In this document: one piece after another, positions 1-6,232 of the stretch
Layout: each line of letters begins with the position of its first letter
How positions within the stretch are numbered: the stretch's first letter is position 1
Assembly: GCA_944376955.1 (NCBI GenBank)
Contig: CALWEB010000049.1
Span: forward strand, 1 to 11,583
Length of the DNA: 11,583 nucleotides
Direction: 5' to 3'
Source: an uncultured Agathobaculum sp.
Lineage (GTDB): Bacteria; Bacillota; Clostridia; Oscillospirales; Butyricicoccaceae
Position numbers and translations under genes: made by a program
The notes under the pieces: model-generated
What the model saw: the letters and a program-made list of their open reading frames with translations, nothing else
Told to the model about the DNA's origin: nothing
Databases searched by the model: none

Positions 1-44
1 GGCATTCCTCTGCTTATTTGTAGGGAAAATAGGGCAAGAATGTC
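1..44 (+). promoter_or_regulatory. Candidate ribosomal protein L19 leader RNA upstream of rplS
   Basis: The first 44 bases fold by hand into a two-part hairpin ending just before the rplS ribosome binding site. An outer 7-bp stem pairs 1-7 (GGCATTC) with 38-44 (GAATGTC), with one G-U pair. After a small internal loop (8-10 against 37), an inner stem pairs 11-19 with 27-36, with one G-U pair and one bulged G, leaving the loop GTAGGGA at 20-26. An L19 leader family is known upstream of rplS in low-GC Gram-positive bacteria and is thought to let free L19 repress its own mRNA. Membership here is inferred from position and fold only. The structure may extend upstream of the window. A hairpin belonging to the end of the previous gene (often trmD) is the alternative. 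Confidence 0.5.
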
Positions 45-67
45 TAAGACGAAAGGATGACAGAAAG

Positions 68-409
68 ATGGATCTGGTCAAAGTACTGTCCGAGCAGCAG
101 CTCAAGAGCGACCTGCCGGAACTCAAGATCGGTGATACCGTAAAGGTACACGCGAAGATCAAGGAAGGCAACCGCGAGCGTATTCAGATTTTCGAGGGCA
201 TTATCATTGCCAAGAAGCACGCCGGCGTAAACCAGACGGTTACCGTGCGCCGCATTTCTTACGGCGTAGGCGTGGAAAAGACGTTCCCGGTACACTCCCC
301 GAACGTTGCGAAGTTCGAGGTTGTGCGCAGCGGTAAGGTTCGCCGCGCCAAGCTGTACTACCTGCGCGGCCGCGTAGGCAAGGCAGCCAAGATTGCCGAG
401 AAGGTTTGA
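68..409 (+). CDS. rplS: 50S ribosomal protein L19
   Basis: This is structural protein L19 of the large ribosomal subunit, which sits at the interface with the 30S subunit. The 113-residue product matches the family's usual length of about 115 along its whole extent. It opens with an N-terminal helix, contains the GDTVKVHAKIKEG and IQIFEGIIIAKK strands of the SH3-like barrel, and ends with the basic signature RRAKLYYLRGRVGKAA. The start at 68 is preceded by AAAGGA at 52-57, a 10-base spacing. The gene lies between a structured leader and a strong terminator, so it is probably the last gene of the usual rpsP-rimM-trmD-rplS operon, whose earlier members would lie upstream of the window. Identification is secure. 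Confidence 0.97.
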   Translation: MDLVKVLSEQQLKSDLPELKIGDTVKVHAKIKEGNRERIQIFEGIIIAKKHAGVNQTVTVRRISYGVGVEKTFPVHSPNVAKFEVVRSGKVRRAKLYYLRGRVGKAAKIAEKV

Positions 410-426
410 TTTTTACAACCGAACAA

Positions 427-458
427 CAAAAACGGGGAGCGTTGGCTCCCCGTTTTTG
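427..458 (+). terminator. Intrinsic terminator after rplS
   Basis: A perfect 14-bp stem pairs 427-440 with 445-458 around the four-base loop GTTG. Its core is CGGGGAGC/GCTCCCCG, with an A-run on the left and a run of five T on the right. It starts 17 bases after the rplS stop codon. The A/T-flanked design would work on either strand, but no gene converges on it here. It separates rplS from the lepB promoter. Confidence 0.93.
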
Positions 459-478
459 CATATACGGTGTATTAGGTC

Positions 479-507
479 TTGCGCGGATAGCAATATGCGG
501 CTATAAT
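479..507 (+). promoter_or_regulatory. Sigma-A-type promoter for the lepB operon
   Basis: A perfect -10 box TATAAT lies at 502-507. It is 17 bases downstream of TTGCGC at 479-484, a weak -35 match in which only the TTG agrees. Transcription would start near 514, giving an untranslated leader of about 28 bases that contains the lepB ribosome binding site. The placement just after the rplS terminator supports an independent start of transcription for the downstream gene string. Confidence 0.7.
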
Positions 508-541
508 AAAATCGTATGTTTATCTTTTTGGAGGAATGATC

Positions 542-1117
542 ATGCAGCAAACGCAGACCGAAGAGAAAAAGAAAGCCGAGGGGCGTTTCTCCAGTGAATT
601 GTTCGGCTGGGGGGAATCCCTGATGGCTGTGCTGATATTCTTTGTCGTGGTGTTCACGTTTTTTGTCCGGCTGATCGGCGTGGACGGCACGTCGATGTAT
701 CCGACCTTGCAGGATCACAGCATCATGCTGGTCAGCAATCTGGGGTATACGCCGGAAAAGGGCGATATCGTCATCCTGCGCAAGGAAGGCTTTTACAGCG
801 ACCAGCCGATTGTCAAGCGTGTGATTGCGACCGGCGGCGACACGGTGGACATCGACCCGGTGACGGGGGATGTGATCGTCAACGGCGAGGTGCTGGATGA
901 GCCGTACATTTTGGAAAAGATCAATACGCTCGAGCGCATGGGCGATCTGACCTATCCGCAGACCGTGCCGGAAGGGTGCCTCTATGTGCTGGGTGATAAC
1001 CGCAACGGTTCGACCGACAGCCGCTGGTCCAGTTTGGGCATGGTGGATGAGCGTTATGTCCTGGGACATGTCCTCAGCGTGGTTTTTCCGTTCAGTGATT
1101 TTGGATCGGTAGCGTGA
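542..1117 (+). CDS. lepB: Signal peptidase I
   Basis: A membrane-anchored serine protease that cleaves signal peptides from secreted proteins on the outer face of the cytoplasmic membrane. The 191-residue product has a charged N-terminus, one transmembrane segment at about residues 27-45, and the Gram-positive type catalytic domain. The nucleophile is Ser51 in GTSMYPTL, the general base is Lys92 in IVKRVIATGGD, and the conserved GDNRNGSTDSR box is near the C-terminus. It is short, like the SipS-type enzymes of Bacillus. Two in-frame ATGs compete: 536 lies one base after the GGAGG-like site (about 528-534), while 542 has a normal 7-base spacing, so 542 is chosen. It is the first gene of the probable operon, and rbgA starts 4 bases after its stop. 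Confidence 0.95.
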   Translation: MQQTQTEEKKKAEGRFSSELFGWGESLMAVLIFFVVVFTFFVRLIGVDGTSMYPTLQDHSIMLVSNLGYTPEKGDIVILRKEGFYSDQPIVKRVIATGGDTVDIDPVTGDVIVNGEVLDEPYILEKINTLERMGDLTYPQTVPEGCLYVLGDNRNGSTDSRWSSLGMVDERYVLGHVLSVVFPFSDFGSVA

Positions 1118-1121
1118 TAAG

Positions 1122-1988
1122 ATGAATATTCAATGGTATCCCGGCCATATGACCAAAACCCGCCGGCAGATGGCGGAATATATCAAACAGGTGGACGCAG
1201 TGTGTGAGGTTGTGGACGCACGTATCCCGCAGGTGTCACGGAACCCGGATATGGACGACATCGCTGCGGGTAAGCCGCGCCTGATGATCCTCAACCGGAT
1301 TGACCTAGCCGACCCGGAGAAGACCGCAGTGTGGGCAAAGCACTTCCGTTCCCAAGGAATGGCGGTCATCGAGACCGACAGCTGCAAGGGGCAGGGCACG
1401 CAGGCGTTTGCAAACGCGGTACGCACGCTTTTGGCGGACAAGATTGCCCAGTGGAACGAGAAGGGACTCGTCGGCAAGGCGGTGCGCGTGATGGTTGTGG
1501 GCATTCCCAATGTGGGGAAATCAACGTTTATTAACCGAATCCTCGGCCGCAAGTCCGCCAAGGCGGCGGATAAGCCGGGCGTGACGCGTGGCAGCCAGTG
1601 GTTCCGCGTGGAGGGCGGCATCGACCTGCTCGACACGCCGGGCATCCTCTGGCCCAAGTTCGATGACGAGCGTGTGGGTATTCTGCTGGCGTGTACGGGT
1701 GCGATCCGCGACGATATTCTGGATGTAGAGACGCTTGGCTGCAAGCTGATGGAGCTGCTCGCCGTGCAGGCGCCACAGGCTATCGCGGAGCGGTACGGCG
1801 TCACGCCGCCGGAGGAGAGCGACTTCCCAGGCTATGAGATGCTGGAACAGGCCGGGCGGCGGCGCGGCTTTCTGCTGCGCGGCGGGGAGATCGATACGGA
1901 GCGCATGGCGCGCATTTTACTCGACGAGTTCCGCGGCGGTGTGCTGGGGCGTATTACGTTGGAGACGCCGGAGGATTACACACCATGA
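1122..1988 (+). CDS. rbgA: Ribosome biogenesis GTPase RbgA (YlqF)
   Basis: A circularly permuted GTPase needed for a late step of 50S subunit assembly in Bacillus, acting on pre-50S particles. The motif order in the 288-residue product shows the permutation: G4 (NRID, 58-61) and G5 (TDS, 85-87) precede G1 (GIPNVGKS, 127-134), G2 (Thr155 in GVTRG) and G3 (DTPG, 171-174). The N-terminal QWYPGHM carries His9, the residue implicated in GTP hydrolysis in B. subtilis RbgA. The C-terminal helical domain (about 190-288) is complete. The G4 motif reads NRID rather than the usual NKxD. The start is 4 bases after the lepB stop without a strong ribosome binding site, so translation is probably coupled. 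Its last four bases overlap the start of rnhB. Confidence 0.95.
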   Translation: MNIQWYPGHMTKTRRQMAEYIKQVDAVCEVVDARIPQVSRNPDMDDIAAGKPRLMILNRIDLADPEKTAVWAKHFRSQGMAVIETDSCKGQGTQAFANAVRTLLADKIAQWNEKGLVGKAVRVMVVGIPNVGKSTFINRILGRKSAKAADKPGVTRGSQWFRVEGGIDLLDTPGILWPKFDDERVGILLACTGAIRDDILDVETLGCKLMELLAVQAPQAIAERYGVTPPEESDFPGYEMLEQAGRRRGFLLRGGEIDTERMARILLDEFRGGVLGRITLETPEDYTP

Positions 1989-2602
1989 CATGGGAATTTG
2001 AAGAGAAGGCTTGGAAAGCCGGCTATACCGCGGTGTGCGGTGTGGATGAAGCCGGGCGCGGCCCGATTGCGGGGCCGGTATGTGCCGCGGCGGTGATTCT
2101 GCCCGCGGGCATTGTGATCGAAGGGTTAAACGACTCCAAAAAACTCAGTGAAAAAAAGCGTGAGGCGTTGTTTGACCAGATCACCGAAAATGCAATCGCG
2201 TGGTCGGTATCACTGGTAGATGAAAAGGTGATTGACGAAATCAACATCCTGCAGGCGACCTACCGTGCCATGCGGCAGGCGGTCGAGGGGTTGCCGCATC
2301 CGGCGGACTTCGCCTATGTGGACGGCAACCGCTCGGAGGGGTTGTGTCTGCCGTATGAATGCGTGGTGTCGGGCGACGCGCGCATCCCGAGCGTTGCGGC
2401 GGCATCCATCGTCGCCAAGGTGACACGTGACCGGCTGATGCGTAATTTTGCCGAACGCTACCCGGTTTACGGTTTTGAAAAACATAAAGGGTATGAAACA
2501 CGCGCCCATGATGCGGCGCTGCTCGAACATGGGCCGTGTCCGATCCATCGGCGCACCTTTTTGAAGAAGTTTTACCAAAAGCATCCCGAGGCGCCGCGAT
2601 GA
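1985..2602 (+). CDS. rnhB: Ribonuclease HII
   Basis: Cleaves the RNA strand of RNA-DNA hybrids and incises at single ribonucleotides embedded in DNA, starting ribonucleotide excision repair. The 205-residue product shows the family's DEDD metal-binding set: Asp21 and Glu22 in GVDEAGRGPIAGP, Asp113 in YVDGN and Asp131 in SGDA, 18 residues apart as in well-studied bacterial enzymes. The GRG motif (24-26), which reads the RNA-DNA junction, is intact. So are the AASIVAKVTRDR helix, the HKGY segment with its conserved tyrosine, and the C-terminal HRRTF. The start codon overlaps the rbgA stop by 4 bases (ATGA), and its own stop overlaps the yraN start in the same way, indicating translational coupling. 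The rbgA-rnhB pairing is typical of Bacillota. Confidence 0.97.
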   Translation: MTWEFEEKAWKAGYTAVCGVDEAGRGPIAGPVCAAAVILPAGIVIEGLNDSKKLSEKKREALFDQITENAIAWSVSLVDEKVIDEINILQATYRAMRQAVEGLPHPADFAYVDGNRSEGLCLPYECVVSGDARIPSVAAASIVAKVTRDRLMRNFAERYPVYGFEKHKGYETRAHDAALLEHGPCPIHRRTFLKKFYQKHPEAPR

Positions 2603-2949
2603 AGGGTGCGTGGGGCGAGTCTGTGGCGCGCGATTACCTTGCGCATAAGGGGTACCGCACCATAGAAACCAATTTCCGCACCCGTTTCGGGGAAATCGAC
2701 ATCATAGCCGAGCGCGGGGAATATATTGTTTTCGTGGAGGTTAAGACGCGCAAGAGCGATCGCTTTGCAGCGGCGTGCGCGTCGGTTACACCGGCCAAGC
2801 AGCAGCGCATTGTGGCGACGGCGTCGCTGTGGCTGCAGCAGCATCCGACCGCCTTGCAGCCGCGTTTCGACGTGGTGGAAGTATATGGCGAGCAGGGAAC
2901 GGCCAAAGTTCCGCGCATCAATCATTTGGAAAACGCGTTTGGAGGGTGA
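2599..2949 (+). CDS. yraN: YraN family protein (UPF0102), nuclease fold, function unproven
   Basis: A 116-residue member of the YraN/UPF0102 family, which is predicted to adopt a restriction-endonuclease-like fold but has no firmly established role. The candidate metal site is visible: Glu7 in the opening AWGE, Glu32 and Asp34 in RFGEIDII, and Glu47 and Lys49 in FVEVKTR, the pattern of a PD-(D/E)XK active site. The frame is also open upstream to an ATG at 2536. The start at 2599 is preferred because it overlaps the rnhB stop as ATGA and gives the family's normal N-terminus (KGAWGESVARDYL) and length. Its frequent location next to rnhB suggests, without proving, a role in nucleic-acid processing. 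Confidence 0.9.
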   Translation: MKGAWGESVARDYLAHKGYRTIETNFRTRFGEIDIIAERGEYIVFVEVKTRKSDRFAAACASVTPAKQQRIVATASLWLQQHPTALQPRFDVVEVYGEQGTAKVPRINHLENAFGG

Positions 2950-2951
2950 GA

Positions 2952-3920
2952 ATGAAGCTGTTTGATCTGCACTGTGACACCCTGTATGAATGTTGTGAGA
3001 CCGGCAAACGGCTGCGGGAAAATGATATGCATGTGAATTTTGCGGCGGCGCAGTGTTATACACATTATGCACAGTTTTTTGCACTGTTTTGCGGGGCGCG
3101 TGGGCCGGAAGAGGCACAGGTGTATGGGCGGGATTGCCTGCTGGATACGCCAGCGGACGATCGCCTCAATCGGATGCTGCAAACGGCAAAACGGGAGTTT
3201 GCTGATAACGCGGACTGGCTGATGTTTTGCCGCTCGGCAGCCGATCTAAAACAGGCGGGGGACGCGGGAAAAGTGGCGGCGTTTTTATCCATCGAAGGGG
3301 CGGAACTGCTGCCAGACCGGCCGGATGCGCTGGACGTTGCCTATGCGGCGGGCGTGCGGCTTGTCACGCTTACTTGGAATTACCGCAGCCGCTTTGGCTG
3401 TTCGTCCGCAATCCGTCAGGACGAGGGGCTGACCGACGCGGGCAAGCAGCTGGTGCGCGATTGTGCGGACAAGGGCGTGATCGTAGACGTATCCCATCTG
3501 TCCGACCGCGGGTTCTGGGACGTATGCGAGACCATCGACGGGCCGTTTGTTGCGTCCCATAGCGACAGCCGTGCCGTGTGCCGCCATCGGCGCAACCTGA
3601 CCGACGCACAGTTTGCTGAAATTGCGCGAAGGGGCGGGCTGGTCGGCGTTAACCTGTATACACCTTTTCTGGTGTGGCAGGGCGATGCGGCGCTGGATGA
3701 TGCAATCGGCCATATCGAGCATTTCCTTGGTCTGGGCGGTGAAAAAGCCATTGCGCTCGGCTGCGATTTTGACGGCTGCGACCGACTGCCCGCGGGCATT
3801 GGTGGTTTGGGCGACCTTGGTCGGCTGGCTGAACGGATGCGCGCACTCGGATACCGTCAGGATGTGATTGACGGCCTGTTTTATGAAAATGCCTATGCGT
3901 TTATACAAAAAATGCTGTAA
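2952..3920 (+). CDS. Membrane dipeptidase-type peptidase, family M19
   Basis: A zinc-dependent dipeptidase of the renal dipeptidase (M19) family within the amidohydrolase fold. The 322-residue product carries the expected metal ligands: His7 and Asp9 in DLHCDT, Glu115 in SIEGAE, His182 in VSHLSD and His203 in SHSDSR. The last two are 21 residues apart, as in human renal dipeptidase. The C-terminal GCDFDGCDRLP motif is also typical. No signal peptide is seen, so a cytoplasmic enzyme acting on imported or recycled dipeptides is likely. The substrate, including whether L-D dipeptides are preferred, cannot be read from the sequence. The frame is open upstream to 2775, but the ATG at 2952 has GGAGG at 2941-2945 with a 6-base gap and gives the normal N-terminus. 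It starts 2 bases after the yraN stop codon. Confidence 0.93.
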   Translation: MKLFDLHCDTLYECCETGKRLRENDMHVNFAAAQCYTHYAQFFALFCGARGPEEAQVYGRDCLLDTPADDRLNRMLQTAKREFADNADWLMFCRSAADLKQAGDAGKVAAFLSIEGAELLPDRPDALDVAYAAGVRLVTLTWNYRSRFGCSSAIRQDEGLTDAGKQLVRDCADKGVIVDVSHLSDRGFWDVCETIDGPFVASHSDSRAVCRHRRNLTDAQFAEIARRGGLVGVNLYTPFLVWQGDAALDDAIGHIEHFLGLGGEKAIALGCDFDGCDRLPAGIGGLGDLGRLAERMRALGYRQDVIDGLFYENAYAFIQKML

Positions 3921-3953
3921 GATATATCAAACAAAAACGGCGGAGGTTTCAAT

Positions 3954-5447
3954 ATGGAATATGTAAGCACAAGGGACAGATCCCGCAAGGTTACGGCGGC
4001 CTATGCGATTGCAAACGGCATCGCGCCGGACGGCGGCCTGTACTGCCCGACGGCTTTTCCTGCGTTAACAGCGGAGGATTGGCACGCGCTGGCCAACCTG
4101 GATTACAAGGGCCGCTCGGCGCTCATCCTTGGCAAGTTCCTGACCGATTTTTCGGCGGAGGAGCTGGCGAGCTATGCAGCCAAGGCGTATGCGGATGCAA
4201 AATTCGGCGGCAAGGATACGGCGCCGGTGGTTCCGCTCGGTGAAGGCAAGCATATGCTCGAGCTGTGGCACGGACCGACCTGCGCATTCAAAGACATGGC
4301 GCTGCAAATGCTCCCGCATTTGCTGACCGCATCGCTGCGCAAGACCGGCGAGACGCGCACGGCCTGCATTTTGGTTGCGACCTCGGGTGATACCGGCAAG
4401 GCGGCGCTCGACGGCTTCCACGACGTGGAAGGCACCAAGATCATGGTGTATTACCCAGTGGACGGCGTGTCGCCCATGCAGAAGCTGCAAATGGTCACGC
4501 AGGAGGGCGCGAACGTGGAAGTTGTCGCGATCCGTGGCAACTTTGACGATGCGCAGAGCGCGGTCAAGCGTATTTTTACCGATGAGGAGACCCGCGCCAA
4601 GCTCGACCGTGACGGCATGATGCTGTCCTCGGCCAATTCGATCAACTGGGGCCGTCTGGCACCGCAGATCGCTTATTACGTTTCCGCTTACTGTGATATG
4701 GTGAAATCCGGCGCGGTCAAGATGGGCGAGAAGATCAACATCTGTGTGCCGACCGGCAACTTCGGCAATATCCTTGCGGCGTATATCGCAAAGCGCATGG
4801 GCCTGCCGGTGGGCAAGTTCATCTGTGCGTCCAACCGCAACAATGTGCTGACCGACTTTTTCAAGAAGGACGGCGTATATGACAAAAACCGCGATTTCTA
4901 CACCACCACTTCGCCCTCGATGGACATTCTGATTTCGTCCAACCTGGAGCGCCTGCTGTTCTTCGCGTCCGACTTTGACGACAAGCTGGTGGGCGATCTG
5001 ATGCAGCGTCTGGCGGCGGACGGTACCTATCAGGCACCGGAAGCGGTATTCGCCAAGATTGCTGCGGATTTTGACGCGGGCTGCTGCGATTATGCGGCGG
5101 CTGCCGAGACCATCCGTGCGCTGTGGGAGAAGGAACACTACCTGTGCGATACGCACACGGCAGTTGCGGTGCGCGTCTATGAAGACTACCGCGCGCGCAC
5201 GGGCGACCAGACGCCGACCGTCATTGCGTCCACGGCATCGCCGTTTAAGTTCTGCCGTGCGGTGATCGAAGCGCTCGGCGGCACGCTCGAGAAGGACGAC
5301 GTGACCCAGCTGGATGTGCTGACCGACCTGACCGGCGTTCCGGCACCTGCGCCGCTGGCTGCGCTGGCGGATAAGCAGCCGCGCTTTGACCGCGTGGTGG
5401 ACAAGTCGGAGATCCTGTCCACGGTCGATCTGCTGAAGGGCCTGTAA
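3954..5447 (+). CDS. thrC: Threonine synthase
   Basis: A cytoplasmic PLP enzyme that converts O-phosphohomoserine and water to threonine and phosphate, the last step of threonine synthesis. The 497-residue product belongs to the longer threonine synthase class. It begins with the typical ST.D segment and AIANGIAPDGGLY. The PLP lysine is Lys113 in GPTCAFKDMALQ. It is followed by ATSGDTGKAALDGF, SSANSINWGRLAPQ and the phosphate-binding loop PTGNFGN. The C-terminal part keeps the TAVAV and IASTASPFKF segments of the family. The start is supported by GGAGG at 3942-3946 with a 7-base gap. The 33-base space after the dipeptidase shows no promoter or terminator, so it is probably co-transcribed. Other threonine genes (hom, thrB) are not adjacent here. 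Confidence 0.97.
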   Translation: MEYVSTRDRSRKVTAAYAIANGIAPDGGLYCPTAFPALTAEDWHALANLDYKGRSALILGKFLTDFSAEELASYAAKAYADAKFGGKDTAPVVPLGEGKHMLELWHGPTCAFKDMALQMLPHLLTASLRKTGETRTACILVATSGDTGKAALDGFHDVEGTKIMVYYPVDGVSPMQKLQMVTQEGANVEVVAIRGNFDDAQSAVKRIFTDEETRAKLDRDGMMLSSANSINWGRLAPQIAYYVSAYCDMVKSGAVKMGEKINICVPTGNFGNILAAYIAKRMGLPVGKFICASNRNNVLTDFFKKDGVYDKNRDFYTTTSPSMDILISSNLERLLFFASDFDDKLVGDLMQRLAADGTYQAPEAVFAKIAADFDAGCCDYAAAAETIRALWEKEHYLCDTHTAVAVRVYEDYRARTGDQTPTVIASTASPFKFCRAVIEALGGTLEKDDVTQLDVLTDLTGVPAPAPLAALADKQPRFDRVVDKSEILSTVDLLKGL

Positions 5448-5449
5448 GG

Positions 5450-6151
5450 ATGGCACTGTTTACGCTGGCCGACCTGCATTTGGCGACGGGCGTGCAAAAG
5501 CCGATGGATATTTTCGGCGGACGGTGGCAGGGCTACACCGAAAAAATCATGAAAAACTGGAATGCACTGGTCGCGCCGGAGGATACGGTTGTGCTGGGCG
5601 GGGATATCTCGTGGGGCATCAGCCTTGCCGAAGCGCAGGGCGATTTCGCCCTGATCGAGTCGCTGCCGGGCAGGAAGATCATCCTCAAAGGCAACCATGA
5701 CTTGTGGTGGGAGACAGCGGCAAAAATGCACCGGTTTTTCGAGGAAAACGGCTTTCATTCGATGGATTTCCTGCATAATAATTGCTTTTTCTATGGGAAA
5801 ACCGCATTGTGCGGCACGCGCGGCTGGCCGTTTGAAGAGGATTTTTCCGACCCGCATAATGAGAAGATCTTCCGTCGCGAATTGTTGCGGCTGGAAGCGT
5901 CCCTTAAGCTGGGCGCGGCGCAGCAGCCGGAGGAAATTATCTGTTTCCTGCATTATCCGCCCCTGTACGCCAATTTCCGCTGCGGGCCGATGATTGAACT
6001 GATGCAGCGGTACGGTGTGACGCGCTGCATCTACGGGCATCTGCACTCGGAGAGCCTGCGCTTCGCGGTGGAAGGCGTGCGTGATGGCATTGAGTGGCGG
6101 CTCGCTTCGGGCGACCACGTGGATTTTACCCCGGTTTTTTTGAAAAAGTAG
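5450..6151 (+). CDS. Metallophosphoesterase, predicted phosphohydrolase (COG1768-like)
   Basis: A 233-residue calcineurin-like phosphoesterase with the full two-metal site: Asp8 and His10 in DLHL, Asp52 in GGDISWG, Asn82 and His83 in GNHDLWW, a His in FLHYPP and the pair in YGHLHSE near the C-terminus. It lacks a signal peptide and membrane segments, so it should be cytoplasmic. The family resemblance is to the small Bacillota phosphohydrolases of unknown substrate, and the sequence gives no basis for naming one. It starts 2 bases after the thrC stop. A GAAGG at 5435-5439, inside the end of thrC, is the likely ribosome binding site. It appears to be the last gene of the lepB operon, yet no GC-rich terminator follows it, only A/T-runs. 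Confidence 0.88.
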   Translation: MALFTLADLHLATGVQKPMDIFGGRWQGYTEKIMKNWNALVAPEDTVVLGGDISWGISLAEAQGDFALIESLPGRKIILKGNHDLWWETAAKMHRFFEENGFHSMDFLHNNCFFYGKTALCGTRGWPFEEDFSDPHNEKIFRRELLRLEASLKLGAAQQPEEIICFLHYPPLYANFRCGPMIELMQRYGVTRCIYGHLHSESLRFAVEGVRDGIEWRLASGDHVDFTPVFLKK

Positions 6152-6160
6152 AAAAAACTA

Positions 6161-6203
6161 TGGAAATCCCTCAAATTATCTGGTAAAATATTTTAGATAC
6201 AAT
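6161..6203 (+). promoter_or_regulatory. Candidate sigma-A promoter for tig with a -10 palindrome
   Basis: The best candidate is TGGAAA at 6161-6166 (4 of 6 matches to a -35), then 17 bases, then TAAAAT at 6184-6189, with the extended -10 dinucleotide TG at 6181-6182. A second -10-like box, TACAAT, lies at 6198-6203 without a good -35. The first -10 is half of a perfect 12-bp palindrome, TAAAATATTTTA, at 6184-6195. The region lies between the metallophosphoesterase stop and the tig ribosome binding site AAGGAG at 6218-6223. Confidence 0.6.
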
Positions 6204-6232
6204 AGAAGTATTGAAGTAAGGAGTTTGGCAAC

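Noticed and set aside
2775..2951. N-terminal extension of the dipeptidase frame to 2775
   Set aside because: It overlaps most of yraN in another frame. The ATG at 2952 has a clear ribosome binding site and gives the canonical M19 N-terminus.
3921..3953. Possible promoter or operator in the gap before thrC (contains GATATATC)
   Set aside because: The 8-bp palindrome is short and AT-rich. No -35/-10 pair with proper spacing is present.
4065..5456. Long minus-strand open frame of 463 codons opposite thrC
   Set aside because: It is in codon phase with thrC. Because thrC avoids TTA, CTA and TCA codons, the mirrored frame has no stops. The translation is rich in Arg, His, Gln and Val and resembles no family.
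6131..6160. A/T-run hairpin at the end of the metallophosphoesterase gene as a terminator
   Set aside because: GTTTTTT can pair with AAAAAAC, but the stem has a single G-C pair, so intrinsic termination is unlikely.
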